Shown piece by piece: positions 1-6,173 of a DNA stretch of 14,591 nucleotides. Source of the DNA: Bacteroidota bacterium (GTDB taxonomy: Bacteria; Bacteroidota; Ignavibacteria; UBA10030; F1-140-MAGs086); assembly GCA_005792205.1 (NCBI GenBank), contig SXSO01000034.1, positions 1 to 14,591 of the forward strand. Direction: 5' to 3'. The translations under genes and the position numbers were made by a program. Below the pieces are notes generated by a model, which was not told where the DNA came from, did not search any database, and saw only the letters and a program-made list of their open reading frames with translations. Numbering within the stretch: the first letter of the stretch is position 1; each line of letters begins with the position of its first letter.

Positions 1-284
1 AAATGTTCATTTTCAAGTTTTGCGTCTCGTAAAGAATTTATTTCAAGATTTATATTTAGGTTTTTTTCTTGTAATAAATTTTTTTCTTCTTGTAATTTAT
101 ATGGGTTTGGAAAAATGGAAATTAGCTCAATTAGATATGACGAAATTTCCAATGATGTTTTTTGTAAAGCAGAAATTTGGGAATTGTTGTTTATTGAAAT
201 AAAAAAAATTGAAATGAATAAATAGAGAGCCAAAAGAAAATAAACACGAAATCTCTCAAAAATGTAAAGTAAAAGTTTTAACAA
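1..284 (-). CDS. mreC: Rod shape-determining protein MreC, N-terminal part (runs off left edge)
   Basis: MreC is the bitopic inner-membrane partner of MreB in the elongasome that directs lateral wall synthesis. About 94 residues are visible. They comprise a short cytoplasmic N-terminus ending in a basic FERFR, one hydrophobic membrane helix at roughly residues 13-30 (VYFLLALYLFIS...), then an NNNSQISALQ stretch typical of the start of the MreC periplasmic part. After that comes a Gln/Glu/Leu/Asn-rich coiled coil (LQEEKNLLQEKN, then SLRDAKLENE). The start is a TTG at 284-282, six bases after the mreB stop and in the same frame as that stop. There is no ATG near it, so an ATG-only gene caller would miss the gene. 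The order mreB-mreC is the usual one, so the two are probably co-transcribed. Identity rests on position plus the helix/coiled-coil pattern; the beta-rich C-terminal domain is outside the window. Confidence 0.85.
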   Translation of the reverse strand, partial: MLKLLLYIFERFRVYFLLALYLFISIFFISINNNSQISALQKTSLEISSYLIELISIFPNPYKLQEEKNLLQEKNLNINLEINSLRDAKLENEH

Positions 285-290
285 TTTATA

Positions 291-1316
291 TCAATAGCGA
301 GAATTTCTGATACAAACTTTTATGTAATGATTTAAATCGTCTAAAACTTTTCCTGTTCCGCGAACCACTGCAGTTAGTGGATCTTCGGCAATATAAACTG
401 GTAAATTTGTTTCAAGTCGTATTCTTTCATCGAGACCTTTTATCAAAGCGCCACCACCTGAAAGCATAATTCCATGATCCAAAATATCAGCAGAAAGTTC
501 TGCAGGTGTTCTTTCTAAAGTTTGACGAATTGCATCCACAATTGCTTGAACTCCTTCGCTCATTGCTTCACGAATTTCAATAGATGTTCCAATTACAGTT
601 TTTGGAATTCCATTTACCAAATCTCTTCCTTTGACTTCAATATCAATTTCTTCTTTAAGAGGCATTGCGCTTCCTATTTCACATTTTATTGCTTCTGCAG
701 TCCTTTCTCCAATTAACAAGTTATGATTTTGTCTGAAATTTTTTATTATTGCAGCATTGAGTTCGTCTCCTGCAATACGAACAGAAACTTTTTCTACAAT
801 TCCAGAAAGAGCAATCACTGCAATTTCAGTTGTTCCACCACCAATATCTACTATCATATTTCCCATTGCTCCATCTACATCAAGTCCAACTCCAATTGCT
901 GCTGCCATTGGTTCTTCTATCAAATGAACTTCTTTTGCTCCTGCATGTTCAGCTGAATCTCGTACAGCTCTTTTTTCAACTTCTGTCACTCCACTTGGAA
1001 CTGCAATTACAACTCTTCTACTTGGAACAACTCCTGAATGAATTTTTTTGATAAATTCTTTTAACATTCCTTCTGCAATTTCAAAGTCAGCAATAACACC
1101 ATCTCTTAAAGGACGAATAACTCCAATATCAGCATGAGTTCTTCCAAGCATTGCTCTTGCTTCATTTCCAATTGCAATGATTTTTTTTGTGTTTCTATCA
1201 TAAGCAGCAATTGATGGTTCGTTTAGAACAATTCCTTTGCCCCTTAAATAAATTAAAGTATTCGCTGTACCTAAGTCAATCGCAAGGTCAGATGAAAAAA
1301 GTGAAAAAAGTCCCAT
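291..1316 (-). CDS. mreB: Cell shape-determining actin-like protein MreB
   Basis: MreB is the bacterial actin homologue: an ATP-dependent, membrane-associated filament that positions the lateral cell-wall synthesis machinery. The 341-residue length is normal for the family. The N-terminus MGLFSLFSSDLAIDLGTANT contains the phosphate-1 loop (DLGTANT). The middle has the phosphate-2 loop VDIGGGTTEIAVI, and the C-terminal part has the adenosine-binding LSGGGALIKGLDERI. The helix RVVIAVPSGVTEVEKRAV and the block HLIEEPMAAAIGVGL are also characteristic. The ATG start is directly followed by the short hydrophobic MGLFSLF, a likely membrane-touching segment. The gene lies 15 bases after the histone-like gene and 6 bases before mreC on the same strand, so hc1-like/mreB/mreC may form one transcript. 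Identification is secure. Confidence 0.98.
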   Translation of the reverse strand: MGLFSLFSSDLAIDLGTANTLIYLRGKGIVLNEPSIAAYDRNTKKIIAIGNEARAMLGRTHADIGVIRPLRDGVIADFEIAEGMLKEFIKKIHSGVVPSRRVVIAVPSGVTEVEKRAVRDSAEHAGAKEVHLIEEPMAAAIGVGLDVDGAMGNMIVDIGGGTTEIAVIALSGIVEKVSVRIAGDELNAAIIKNFRQNHNLLIGERTAEAIKCEIGSAMPLKEEIDIEVKGRDLVNGIPKTVIGTSIEIREAMSEGVQAIVDAIRQTLERTPAELSADILDHGIMLSGGGALIKGLDERIRLETNLPVYIAEDPLTAVVRGTGKVLDDLNHYIKVCIRNSRY

Positions 1317-1331
1317 TAATTTTTTTTGTAT

Positions 1332-1532
1332 TTATTCGTTTGTAGATGTTGTTTCTTTATTTTGTTTTCTCATCTCTTGGACTTCAATTCTAATTTCTTG
1401 AGCTTTTCTTTTCAAATCGGCCATTGATTTTCTGATACGAGTTCCAGCTGATGAGTTTCCTTTTTCAAAAAATTTGTTAAAGTCAACTTCAAAACTTTGA
1501 ATCATTGCTATAAGTTCTTGATATCTGTTCAT
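1332..1532 (-). CDS. Histone H1-like (Hc1-type) small basic DNA-binding protein
   Basis: This is a 66-residue basic protein, starting MNRYQELIAMIQSFEVDFNKFFEKGN and followed by SSAGTRIRKSMADLKRKAQEIR. The GN-x-AAGTR-x-R-K pattern and the flanking helices match the short Hc1/histone H1-like proteins common in Bacteroidota and Chlamydiae, which bind DNA non-specifically and help compact the nucleoid. It ends in a polar KQNKETTSTNE tail and lacks the long lysine/alanine-rich C-terminal tail of chlamydial Hc1. The ATG is clear and no Shine-Dalgarno is visible. It sits 39 bases after the deoxyhypusine-synthase-like gene and 15 bases before mreB, so it may share transcription with mreB. The family assignment is by pattern recall; DNA binding is inferred from the family, not seen. 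Confidence 0.8.
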   Translation of the reverse strand: MNRYQELIAMIQSFEVDFNKFFEKGNSSAGTRIRKSMADLKRKAQEIRIEVQEMRKQNKETTSTNE

Positions 1533-1552
1533 TGTTATTTTATTTTAATTGA

Positions 1553-1560
1553 TAAATATA
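1553..1560 (-). promoter_or_regulatory. Weak candidate -7 element upstream of the histone-like gene
   Basis: On the minus strand this reads TATATTTA, one base off the Bacteroidota -7 consensus TAnnTTTG, about 20 bases before the histone-like ATG. No convincing -33 TTTG partner is visible. It could give the hc1-like/mreB/mreC genes a promoter separate from the gene upstream, but in DNA this AT-rich a one-mismatch octamer is weak evidence. Confidence 0.25.
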
Positions 1561-1571
1561 ATATTGTAAAG

Positions 1572-2681
1572 TTAAAAATTTTTTTTGACTTTAAGAGATT
1601 CTCTTTTTAAAAATTCAAGCATTTCAAATCTTTTTTCATAAAGTTTTTTTAAACTTCTTGGTTTTCTTTTGGCCATTGCATATGATGTTAAAATTGGAAG
1701 AGCAATTGTAGTATCCATATAACATACAACAGAATCAGGAAGTTTATTTGAATCTATTTTCCCCCAACTAACGGCTTCACTTGGTGTTGCACCAGAAAGT
1801 CCTCCTGTATCTGGTCTTGCATCTGTTATTTGAAAAAAATAATCATGACCTTTTTCCTCAATTCCAAAAACTTCCTGAATTTGTGGTTCAGTTTGAAGTA
1901 TAAAGTTTTTTGGAGAACCTCCTCCAAGTATTATTACTGCACTTCCGTCTCTATTTTTTTTAGCATCAAGAACTATTGCTGCTGTTTCATTTACATCGCT
2001 TAAAACATCGATTCTTATTGCGTTTCCTTCAAATGCAGTTCTCGCAATATTCATTCCGAGAGAGCTATCTCCGGGAGAAGATGTATAAATTGGAACTTTG
2101 TACATATATGCTGCTGAGAGCAAACTTGGAGTTTCTATTTTCAACAATTTTTCTCTTTCATAAACATATTTTCCAAGTAGATAGTGAAGTTCAGATGTTC
2201 CCATTTCTTTTTGAAACTCTTGAAGTTTTACGATTTCACGAAAAAATTTATCTGTAGAATATAAAACTTCTTCATCAAAAATTATATCATAAATTCTAAT
2301 GATTCCATTTTTTCTTAAAACTGTATCATCGTGAAATGGAGTTGATGAATGAAGTTTATGTCCAATTGAAAAGTGTGTATCGTGATAAATGTTTGCTCCT
2401 GTTGTAACAATCCAATCAATAAATCCTGCTTTCATAAGTGGAATAATACAAGTTCCTCCTAATCCCGCAGGAGTTAAAGCACCAGTTATGCTTAGTCCAA
2501 CAGTTGTATTTCCTTTTAGCATTTTTTCGGTAAAAAGTTTACATCCTTCTTTTAACCGTGATGAATTGTATGCATTGAAATAATTATCTACTAAATCAAC
2601 AACATTGATATTTTTAGTAATTGGCTTTCGTTTAATTTCATTTCCTTGAAAAAAGGATTTTTTAGAAATATATTTACTCAA
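1572..2681 (-). CDS. Deoxyhypusine synthase-family protein (possible homospermidine synthase)
   Basis: The 369-residue protein belongs to the deoxyhypusine synthase family, NAD-dependent enzymes that move the aminobutyl group of spermidine onto a lysine of eIF5A or, in bacterial homologues, onto a polyamine such as putrescine to give homospermidine. Family blocks are visible in order: VGLSITGALTPAGLGG, the NAD-binding IVTTGANIYHDTH, TSSPGDSSLGM, VIILGGGSPKNF, then TGGLSGATPSEAVSWGK. Lys258 in GGGSPKNF aligns with the catalytic lysine of human DHS. Bacteria have no eIF5A, so polyamine production is more likely than protein modification, but the substrate cannot be told from sequence. The start is a TTG at 2681-2679: the frame stays open upstream, but it has no ATG, and a good -7 element at 2717-2724 would place the transcript start after most of that extension. 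No Shine-Dalgarno is visible. Confidence 0.88.
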   Translation of the reverse strand: MSKYISKKSFFQGNEIKRKPITKNINVVDLVDNYFNAYNSSRLKEGCKLFTEKMLKGNTTVGLSITGALTPAGLGGTCIIPLMKAGFIDWIVTTGANIYHDTHFSIGHKLHSSTPFHDDTVLRKNGIIRIYDIIFDEEVLYSTDKFFREIVKLQEFQKEMGTSELHYLLGKYVYEREKLLKIETPSLLSAAYMYKVPIYTSSPGDSSLGMNIARTAFEGNAIRIDVLSDVNETAAIVLDAKKNRDGSAVIILGGGSPKNFILQTEPQIQEVFGIEEKGHDYFFQITDARPDTGGLSGATPSEAVSWGKIDSNKLPDSVVCYMDTTIALPILTSYAMAKRKPRSLKKLYEKRFEMLEFLKRESLKVKKNF

Positions 2682-2716
2682 CTCTGATAATAAATTTATG
2701 ATGATAAAAAAACGGA

Positions 2717-2724
2717 CAAATATA
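2717..2724 (-). promoter_or_regulatory. Bacteroidota-type -7 promoter element (TATATTTG) for the DHS-like gene
   Basis: The minus strand reads TATATTTG, an exact match to TAnnTTTG, the -7 element used by the primary sigma factor in Bacteroidota. Transcription would begin around 2710, giving a leader of about 30 bases before the TTG start at 2681. No clear -33 TTTG is seen at the expected spacing. The same octamer precedes both tRNA genes in this window, which strengthens the call. Confidence 0.55.
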
Positions 2725-2805
2725 ACTTTTTTTAGTTTAGTAAGAAGTGTGATTTAAAAAAAATTTAAAAATTTAAAGCAATCATTTTTCATAAAAGTAT
2801 TTTTG

Positions 2806-2813
2806 TATATTTG
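2806..2813 (+). promoter_or_regulatory. Bacteroidota-type -7 promoter element (TATATTTG) for tRNA-Ser
   Basis: The octamer TATATTTG ends 12 bases before the first base of the tRNA-Ser, so transcription would start a few bases upstream of the mature 5' end, leaving a short leader for RNase P. This is the spacing expected of a stable-RNA promoter. A -33 element is not obvious in the AT-rich stretch upstream. Confidence 0.6.
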
Positions 2814-2824
2814 CAAAAGTTTTT

Positions 2825-2914
2825 GGAGAGGTGGGTGAGTGGCTTAAACCAACGGTTTGCTAAACCGTCGTACGATGTTAAGTTGTACCGAGGGTTCAAA
2901 TCCCTCCCTCTCCG
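2825..2914 (+). tRNA. tRNA-Ser (anticodon GCT)
   Basis: A complete class II cloverleaf can be folded by eye. The acceptor stem GGAGAGG (2825-2831) pairs with CCTCTCC (2907-2913), with G as the discriminator base at 2914. The anticodon stem ACGGT/ACCGT (2852-2856/2864-2868) encloses the loop TTGCTAA with anticodon GCT at 2859-2861, which reads serine codons AGC and AGU. A long variable arm follows, and the T arm is GAGGG-TTCAAAT-CCCTC (2890-2906). The long variable arm is diagnostic of tRNA-Ser/Leu. The CCA end is not encoded (CAG follows) and must be added after transcription. No terminator is visible before rmuC, so rmuC could be read through from this gene. Confidence 0.97.
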
Positions 2915-2928
2915 CAGAGTTGGTGGCA

Positions 2929-2964
2929 ATGCTAAAAGACATCACAACAACAGTTAACAACTAA
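2929..2964 (+). other. Eleven-codon reading frame in phase with rmuC, ending in TAA
   Basis: An ATG at 2929, only 15 bases after the tRNA-Ser, opens eleven codons (MLKDITTTVNN) that end at TAA 2962-2964. The next codon, in the same frame, begins the rmuC extension that carries its membrane anchor. This may be chance, a short leader peptide, or the original rmuC start cut off by a nonsense change. The sequence is AC-rich and unlike the T-rich intergenic DNA elsewhere in the window. Confidence 0.3.
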
Positions 2965-4542
2965 ATAACAACTATAAAAACAGACACAATTATTTTAACA
3001 ATTCTTCTAATAGTAGCAATAGTTTTAGTTGCCGTAAATATTTGGCTGACCTTATCAAAACAACCTCAAGGTAATTCGGAAGAATTAAAAAACAAACTCA
3101 TAAAGATTGATTTTGACTTGACAAAAATTGATCCTTTAATTCGTGACGAATTTGCAAGAAATAGGGGAGAGAATCAAAAGTCATTTAAAGACAACCGAGA
3201 GGAATTGAATAATTCATTTAAAGTTCTTGGTGACACTTTAACAAAAACAGTAACTGACCTTTCTAATGCGCAAAAAAATCAGTTTGACACCTTTTCAAAA
3301 CAGTTGATAGATTTGGTAAAATCATTTGACGAAAAGACCAAAAATTTACAAGAACAACTCGAAAAATCTGCTAAGGAAAATAGAACAGAGCAAAGCAATT
3401 CATTAAAATCTTTTGAGGATAAATTTACTCAAAATGTGAAAGATTTTAATGAACTTCAAAAACAGAAATTAGATGACCTTTCAAACAAGCAAGAACAAAT
3501 TAAAAAAGACATAGAAAATAAATTAAAGGAAATTAGAGAAACAGTTGAAGATAAACTTCAAAACTTGCAAGAAGAAAACGGTAAGAAGTTAGAAGAGATG
3601 AGAAAAGTTGTTGACGAAAAACTGCAAGATACAGTTGAAAAAAGATTTCATGAATCTTTCAAATTGATAAGTGACAGGCTTGAACAAGTTCATAAAGGTT
3701 TGGGCGAAATGCAAACATTGGCATCAGGAGTTGGTGACTTGAAAAAGGTTTTAACAAACGTAAAGACAAGGGGGAATCTTGGAGAAATTCAGCTTGGTGC
3801 AATTCTTGAGCAAATTCTTTCTCCAGAGCAATACGACCAAAACTCTACTGTTAAAGAAGGTAGCCAAGAAAGAGTTGAATATGTCATCAAACTTCCTGGA
3901 AAAAATAATGACAACCAATCATTGTTGTTGCCGATAGATTCTAAATTTCCAAATGAAGATTATCAACGCTTAATTGACGCTTACGAAAATATTGCAAATC
4001 TTAATCCAAAAGATGTTGAAGCAATTTTTAAACAGTTTGAAAATTCAGTAAAGAAAAATGCTAAAGACATAAAAGAAAAATATATCAACCCACCAACTAC
4101 GACAGACTTTGCCATTATGTTTGTTCCCACAGAAGGTTTATATGCAGAAATATTGAAGAGAACGGGACTGTTTGAAATTTTGCAACGTGATTTTAAAGTT
4201 ATTGTAGTTGGGCCGACTAACATTGTTGCTTTTCTAAGTAGCCTACAAATGGGCTTTAAAACACTTGCAATTGAGAAACGTTCAAGTGACGTTTGGGAAG
4301 TATTGGGTGCAGTTAAAACAGAATTTGGTAATTTTGGAGTAGTTTTAGAAAAGACAAAAAAGAAACTTCAAGAAGCAACGAATGTTATTGACACGGCTGG
4401 TGTTCGTTCAAGAGCTATAGAAAGAAAATTAAGAACGGTTCAATCTCTTCCACAAGATCAGACAACTGCATTGCTTGGCGAATCCTTCGAAATAGAAGCA
4501 GACAATAATACATTAACTACCGACGAGGATGAAGAAAACTAA
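2965..4542 (+). CDS. rmuC: RmuC-family protein (DNA recombination-limiting), start codon uncertain
   Basis: RmuC proteins are membrane-anchored coiled-coil proteins with a PD-(D/E)XK-nuclease-like domain; E. coli rmuC limits recombination at short inverted repeats. From TTG 3118 the protein is 474 residues: about 170 residues of charged coiled coil, then the RmuC domain, with VLTNVKTRGNLGEIQLG, LLLPIDSKFPNEDYQRL, FAIMFVPTEGLYAEIL, VVGPTNIVAFLSSLQMG and DTAGVRSRAIERKL. The TTG is probably not the real start: the same frame stays open back to 2965 and encodes a clear membrane helix at about 2989-3051 (IILTILLIVAIVLVAVNIWL), the usual RmuC anchor. No ATG, GTG or TTG lies in that extension; it opens with ATA (2965) and also has ATT codons. 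Aspartate codons are 20 GAC to 13 GAT, unlike the neighbours, which suggests a different origin. If 2965 is rejected, use 3118. Confidence 0.88.
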   Translation: MTTIKTDTIILTILLIVAIVLVAVNIWLTLSKQPQGNSEELKNKLIKIDFDLTKIDPLIRDEFARNRGENQKSFKDNREELNNSFKVLGDTLTKTVTDLSNAQKNQFDTFSKQLIDLVKSFDEKTKNLQEQLEKSAKENRTEQSNSLKSFEDKFTQNVKDFNELQKQKLDDLSNKQEQIKKDIENKLKEIRETVEDKLQNLQEENGKKLEEMRKVVDEKLQDTVEKRFHESFKLISDRLEQVHKGLGEMQTLASGVGDLKKVLTNVKTRGNLGEIQLGAILEQILSPEQYDQNSTVKEGSQERVEYVIKLPGKNNDNQSLLLPIDSKFPNEDYQRLIDAYENIANLNPKDVEAIFKQFENSVKKNAKDIKEKYINPPTTTDFAIMFVPTEGLYAEILKRTGLFEILQRDFKVIVVGPTNIVAFLSSLQMGFKTLAIEKRSSDVWEVLGAVKTEFGNFGVVLEKTKKKLQEATNVIDTAGVRSRAIERKLRTVQSLPQDQTTALLGESFEIEADNNTLTTDEDEEN

Positions 4543-4562
4543 AAACACAGCCGCAAAGTAAT

Positions 4563-4602
4563 ATCCCATTTGAAAAATAATTCAAATGGGATTTTTTATT
4601 TT
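4563..4602 (+). terminator. Rho-independent terminator after rmuC
   Basis: The perfect 12-bp inverted repeat ATCCCATTTGAA (4563-4574) / TTCAAATGGGAT (4581-4592), with a 6-base loop, is followed by TTTTTATTTT. It begins 20 bases after the rmuC stop. The T-rich tail lies only on the right side, so it acts on plus-strand transcripts. The stretch from here to the tRNA-Asn terminator (about 4603-4725) shows no gene. Confidence 0.85.
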
Positions 4603-4725
4603 AAAAAAATAGAAAATTTATTTAAACATTTTTGTGATTAACAAAGTTACTTAATAGGGATATGAAACTATTTTCGTTAAAAAAACAAAATAATGTGAGT
4701 ATGTTTTTCAAAGAGAAAAAGTATA

Positions 4726-4776
4726 GTAATAAAATAAAAAATGGGTTTTTGCTTTATACAAATAAAAACCCATTTT
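4726..4776 (-). terminator. Rho-independent terminator for tRNA-Asn
   Basis: The 13-bp perfect inverted repeat AAAATGGGTTTTT (4738-4750) / AAAAACCCATTTT (4764-4776) has a 13-base loop. Read on the minus strand it begins 5 bases after the tRNA-Asn 3' end, and its far arm is followed by TTATTTTATT. The position and the U-rich tail fit termination of the tRNA-Asn transcript. Because the stem is flanked by A-runs and T-runs it could also stop plus-strand readthrough. Confidence 0.8.
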
Positions 4777-4781
4777 GGTTG

Positions 4782-4853
<72 letters not shown>

Positions 4854-4867
4854 ATAAAAAATGCTGA

Positions 4868-4894
4868 CAAATATAAAAAAAATTGAACAGACAA
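4868..4894 (-). promoter_or_regulatory. Promoter of tRNA-Asn (TATATTTG -7 element, possible -33 TTG)
   Basis: The minus strand carries TATATTTG at 4875-4868, an exact TAnnTTTG match, 14 bases before the mature tRNA 5' end. A TTG (4894-4892, within TTTTTTG) lies 16 bases further upstream. That is shorter than the roughly 19-base spacing usual between the -33 and -7 elements in Bacteroidota, so the -33 is less certain than the -7. Confidence 0.6.
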
Positions 4895-4928
4895 AAAATA
4901 ATTTTTAAATTTTTTTTTAAATTCTCTG

Positions 4929-4936
4929 TATATTTA
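4929..4936 (+). promoter_or_regulatory. Weak candidate -7 element for the yggS-rluD operon
   Basis: TATATTTA is one base off TAnnTTTG and ends 5 bases before the yggS ATG, so the transcript would be nearly leaderless. No -33 element is apparent. It is the only near-match between the tRNA-Asn promoter and yggS, and an operon of eight genes needs a promoter here. Confidence 0.3.
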
Positions 4937-4941
4937 TTTTA

Positions 4942-5628
4942 ATGATTGAAGAAAACTTTAAAACTATACTGAGTAAAATTAAACAGTCCTGTAATTTGTG
5001 TAATAGAAATCCAAATGAAATTAAAGTAATTGCAGTAACAAAAACATTTCCCCAAAATGCTATTGAAACAATTGCTAATTTGAATGTATTTGATATTGGT
5101 GAAAATTTTGTTCAAGAAATATTAGAGAAAAAAAAAGAAATAAAAAATGAAAATATAAATTGGCATTTTATTGGACATCTTCAAAAAAATAAGATAAAAT
5201 ATATTGCTCAATTTGTACATTTAATTCATTCAGTTGATTCTTTTGAACTTGCATATGAAATTGATAAAAAAGGACTTCAACATAATAGAAAAATTGATAT
5301 CTTAATTGAAGTAAATACAACAAATGAAATTTCAAAATTTGGAGTTAATTCTAATAATGTTTTTCAATTTGCAGAAAAAATTTTAACATTACAAAACATA
5401 AATCTCAAAGGTTTGATGACACTTGGCCCAAATACTGATAATGAAATTCAAATTAGAAATTCGTTTTTAACATTGCGAAATTGTCGTGATAAATTGATAA
5501 ATTTGGACAAAAATATTATTGAATTATCAATGGGAATGTCAAATGATTTTGAAATTGCAATTCAAGAAGGTGCAACAATGCTTCGTCTTGGAACAGCGAT
5601 TTTTGGTAAAAGAAATAAAAAATTATGA
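4942..5628 (+). CDS. yggS: YggS/PLPBP-family pyridoxal-phosphate homeostasis protein
   Basis: This is a 228-residue, single-domain PLP-binding barrel protein of the YggS/PROSC family (B. subtilis ylmE). These bind pyridoxal 5'-phosphate without known catalysis and keep the vitamin B6 and amino-acid pools balanced. Lys34 in IAVTKTFP is the PLP-linking lysine. Other family blocks are DIGENFVQEILEKK, WHFIGHLQKNK, IHSVDSF, EVNTTNEISKFGV, LKGLMTLGP, ELSMGMSNDFEIAI and the phosphate-binding GATMLRLGTAIFG near the end. Length is normal. It opens a plus-strand operon, and its TGA overlaps the divIVA ATG in ATGA, implying translational coupling. The same yggS-divIVA-ileS order occurs in Firmicutes next to division genes. 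Confidence 0.95.
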   Translation: MIEENFKTILSKIKQSCNLCNRNPNEIKVIAVTKTFPQNAIETIANLNVFDIGENFVQEILEKKKEIKNENINWHFIGHLQKNKIKYIAQFVHLIHSVDSFELAYEIDKKGLQHNRKIDILIEVNTTNEISKFGVNSNNVFQFAEKILTLQNINLKGLMTLGPNTDNEIQIRNSFLTLRNCRDKLINLDKNIIELSMGMSNDFEIAIQEGATMLRLGTAIFGKRNKKL

Positions 5629-6173
5629 ATATAACTTCTCAAGAAATTAGAAATAAAAAATTTTCAAAAAAACTTCGTGGAATTAATGAAAATGAAGTTG
5701 CACTTTTTCTTCGTGATGTTGCACATTTAGTAGATGATATCACGAAGGAAAATAATTTACTTAAAAATTCCCTTTCCGAATTTGAAAAAAAAGTGGAAGA
5801 ATATCAAGCAATTGAAAAAAATATTCAACAAGTTTTAATTGAAGCAAAAGAGATTAGTTCACAAGTTGTTCGTTCTGCACAACAATATGAAGAAGCAGCA
5901 AAAACTGCTGCTAATAGAAATGCTTCATTGATTATTGAACAAGCACATAGTGATTTACTTAAATTCAATGAAGCAATAGAAATTGCTGAAACAAAATACA
6001 AAAATATAATTGGCTATCTAAAAAATTTTTTACTTTCAGAATTGTCAGATGTTCAAAATGCTGAAAAACAAATTGTAAATACAGATGATGAACAAAATTT
6101 TTCCGAACAAAAAACAACTCAAAGTATTGACAACGAAGCAGATGAAATTGCAAATAAAATTTTAAACTCATGA
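5625..6173 (+). CDS. divIVA: DivIVA-domain protein
   Basis: DivIVA proteins are coiled-coil scaffolds that gather at curved membranes such as poles and septa and recruit division or growth factors. This 182-residue protein has the expected N-terminal domain in its first 50 residues (MNITSQEIRNKKFSKKLRG, then INENEVALFLRDVAHLVDDI), matching the RGYdxxEVxxFL pattern. Long heptad-rich coiled coils follow at about 40-150 (ENNLLKNSLSEFEKKVEEYQ; SSQVVRSAQQYEEAAKTAA), then an acidic, Asn/Gln-rich tail. The start is fixed by the ATGA overlap with yggS, and its own stop overlaps the pnp start in the same way. In Bacteroidota-like bacteria its role is less studied than in Firmicutes and Actinobacteria, so a polar or septal role is inferred from the family. 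Confidence in the domain is high, in function moderate. Confidence 0.88.
   Translation: MNITSQEIRNKKFSKKLRGINENEVALFLRDVAHLVDDITKENNLLKNSLSEFEKKVEEYQAIEKNIQQVLIEAKEISSQVVRSAQQYEEAAKTAANRNASLIIEQAHSDLLKFNEAIEIAETKYKNIIGYLKNFLLSELSDVQNAEKQIVNTDDEQNFSEQKTTQSIDNEADEIANKILNS

Noticed and set aside
20..202. A 60-codon plus-strand open frame with hydrophobic residues
   Set aside because: It is antisense to the mreC coding region, whose minus-strand frame shows the expected helix and coiled coil; there is no independent support.
522..1051. Three plus-strand open frames of 64-77 codons
   Set aside because: All lie antisense inside mreB and have the low-complexity Phe/Leu/Ser/Asn composition typical of shadows.
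1976..2583. Two plus-strand frames (93 and 64 codons)
   Set aside because: They are antisense to the deoxyhypusine-synthase-like gene, which has clear family motifs; they show no start signals.
2825..2914. tRNA-Ser as a phage or island attachment site
   Set aside because: No repeat of the tRNA 3' end (TCCCTCCCTCTCC) was found elsewhere in the window, and no integrase is present.
2941..2985. Possible integron attC site (GTTAACAAC repeats) before rmuC
   Set aside because: There are GTTAAC-like strings, but no paired R'/R'' boxes with a foldable stem, no second site after rmuC and no integrase.
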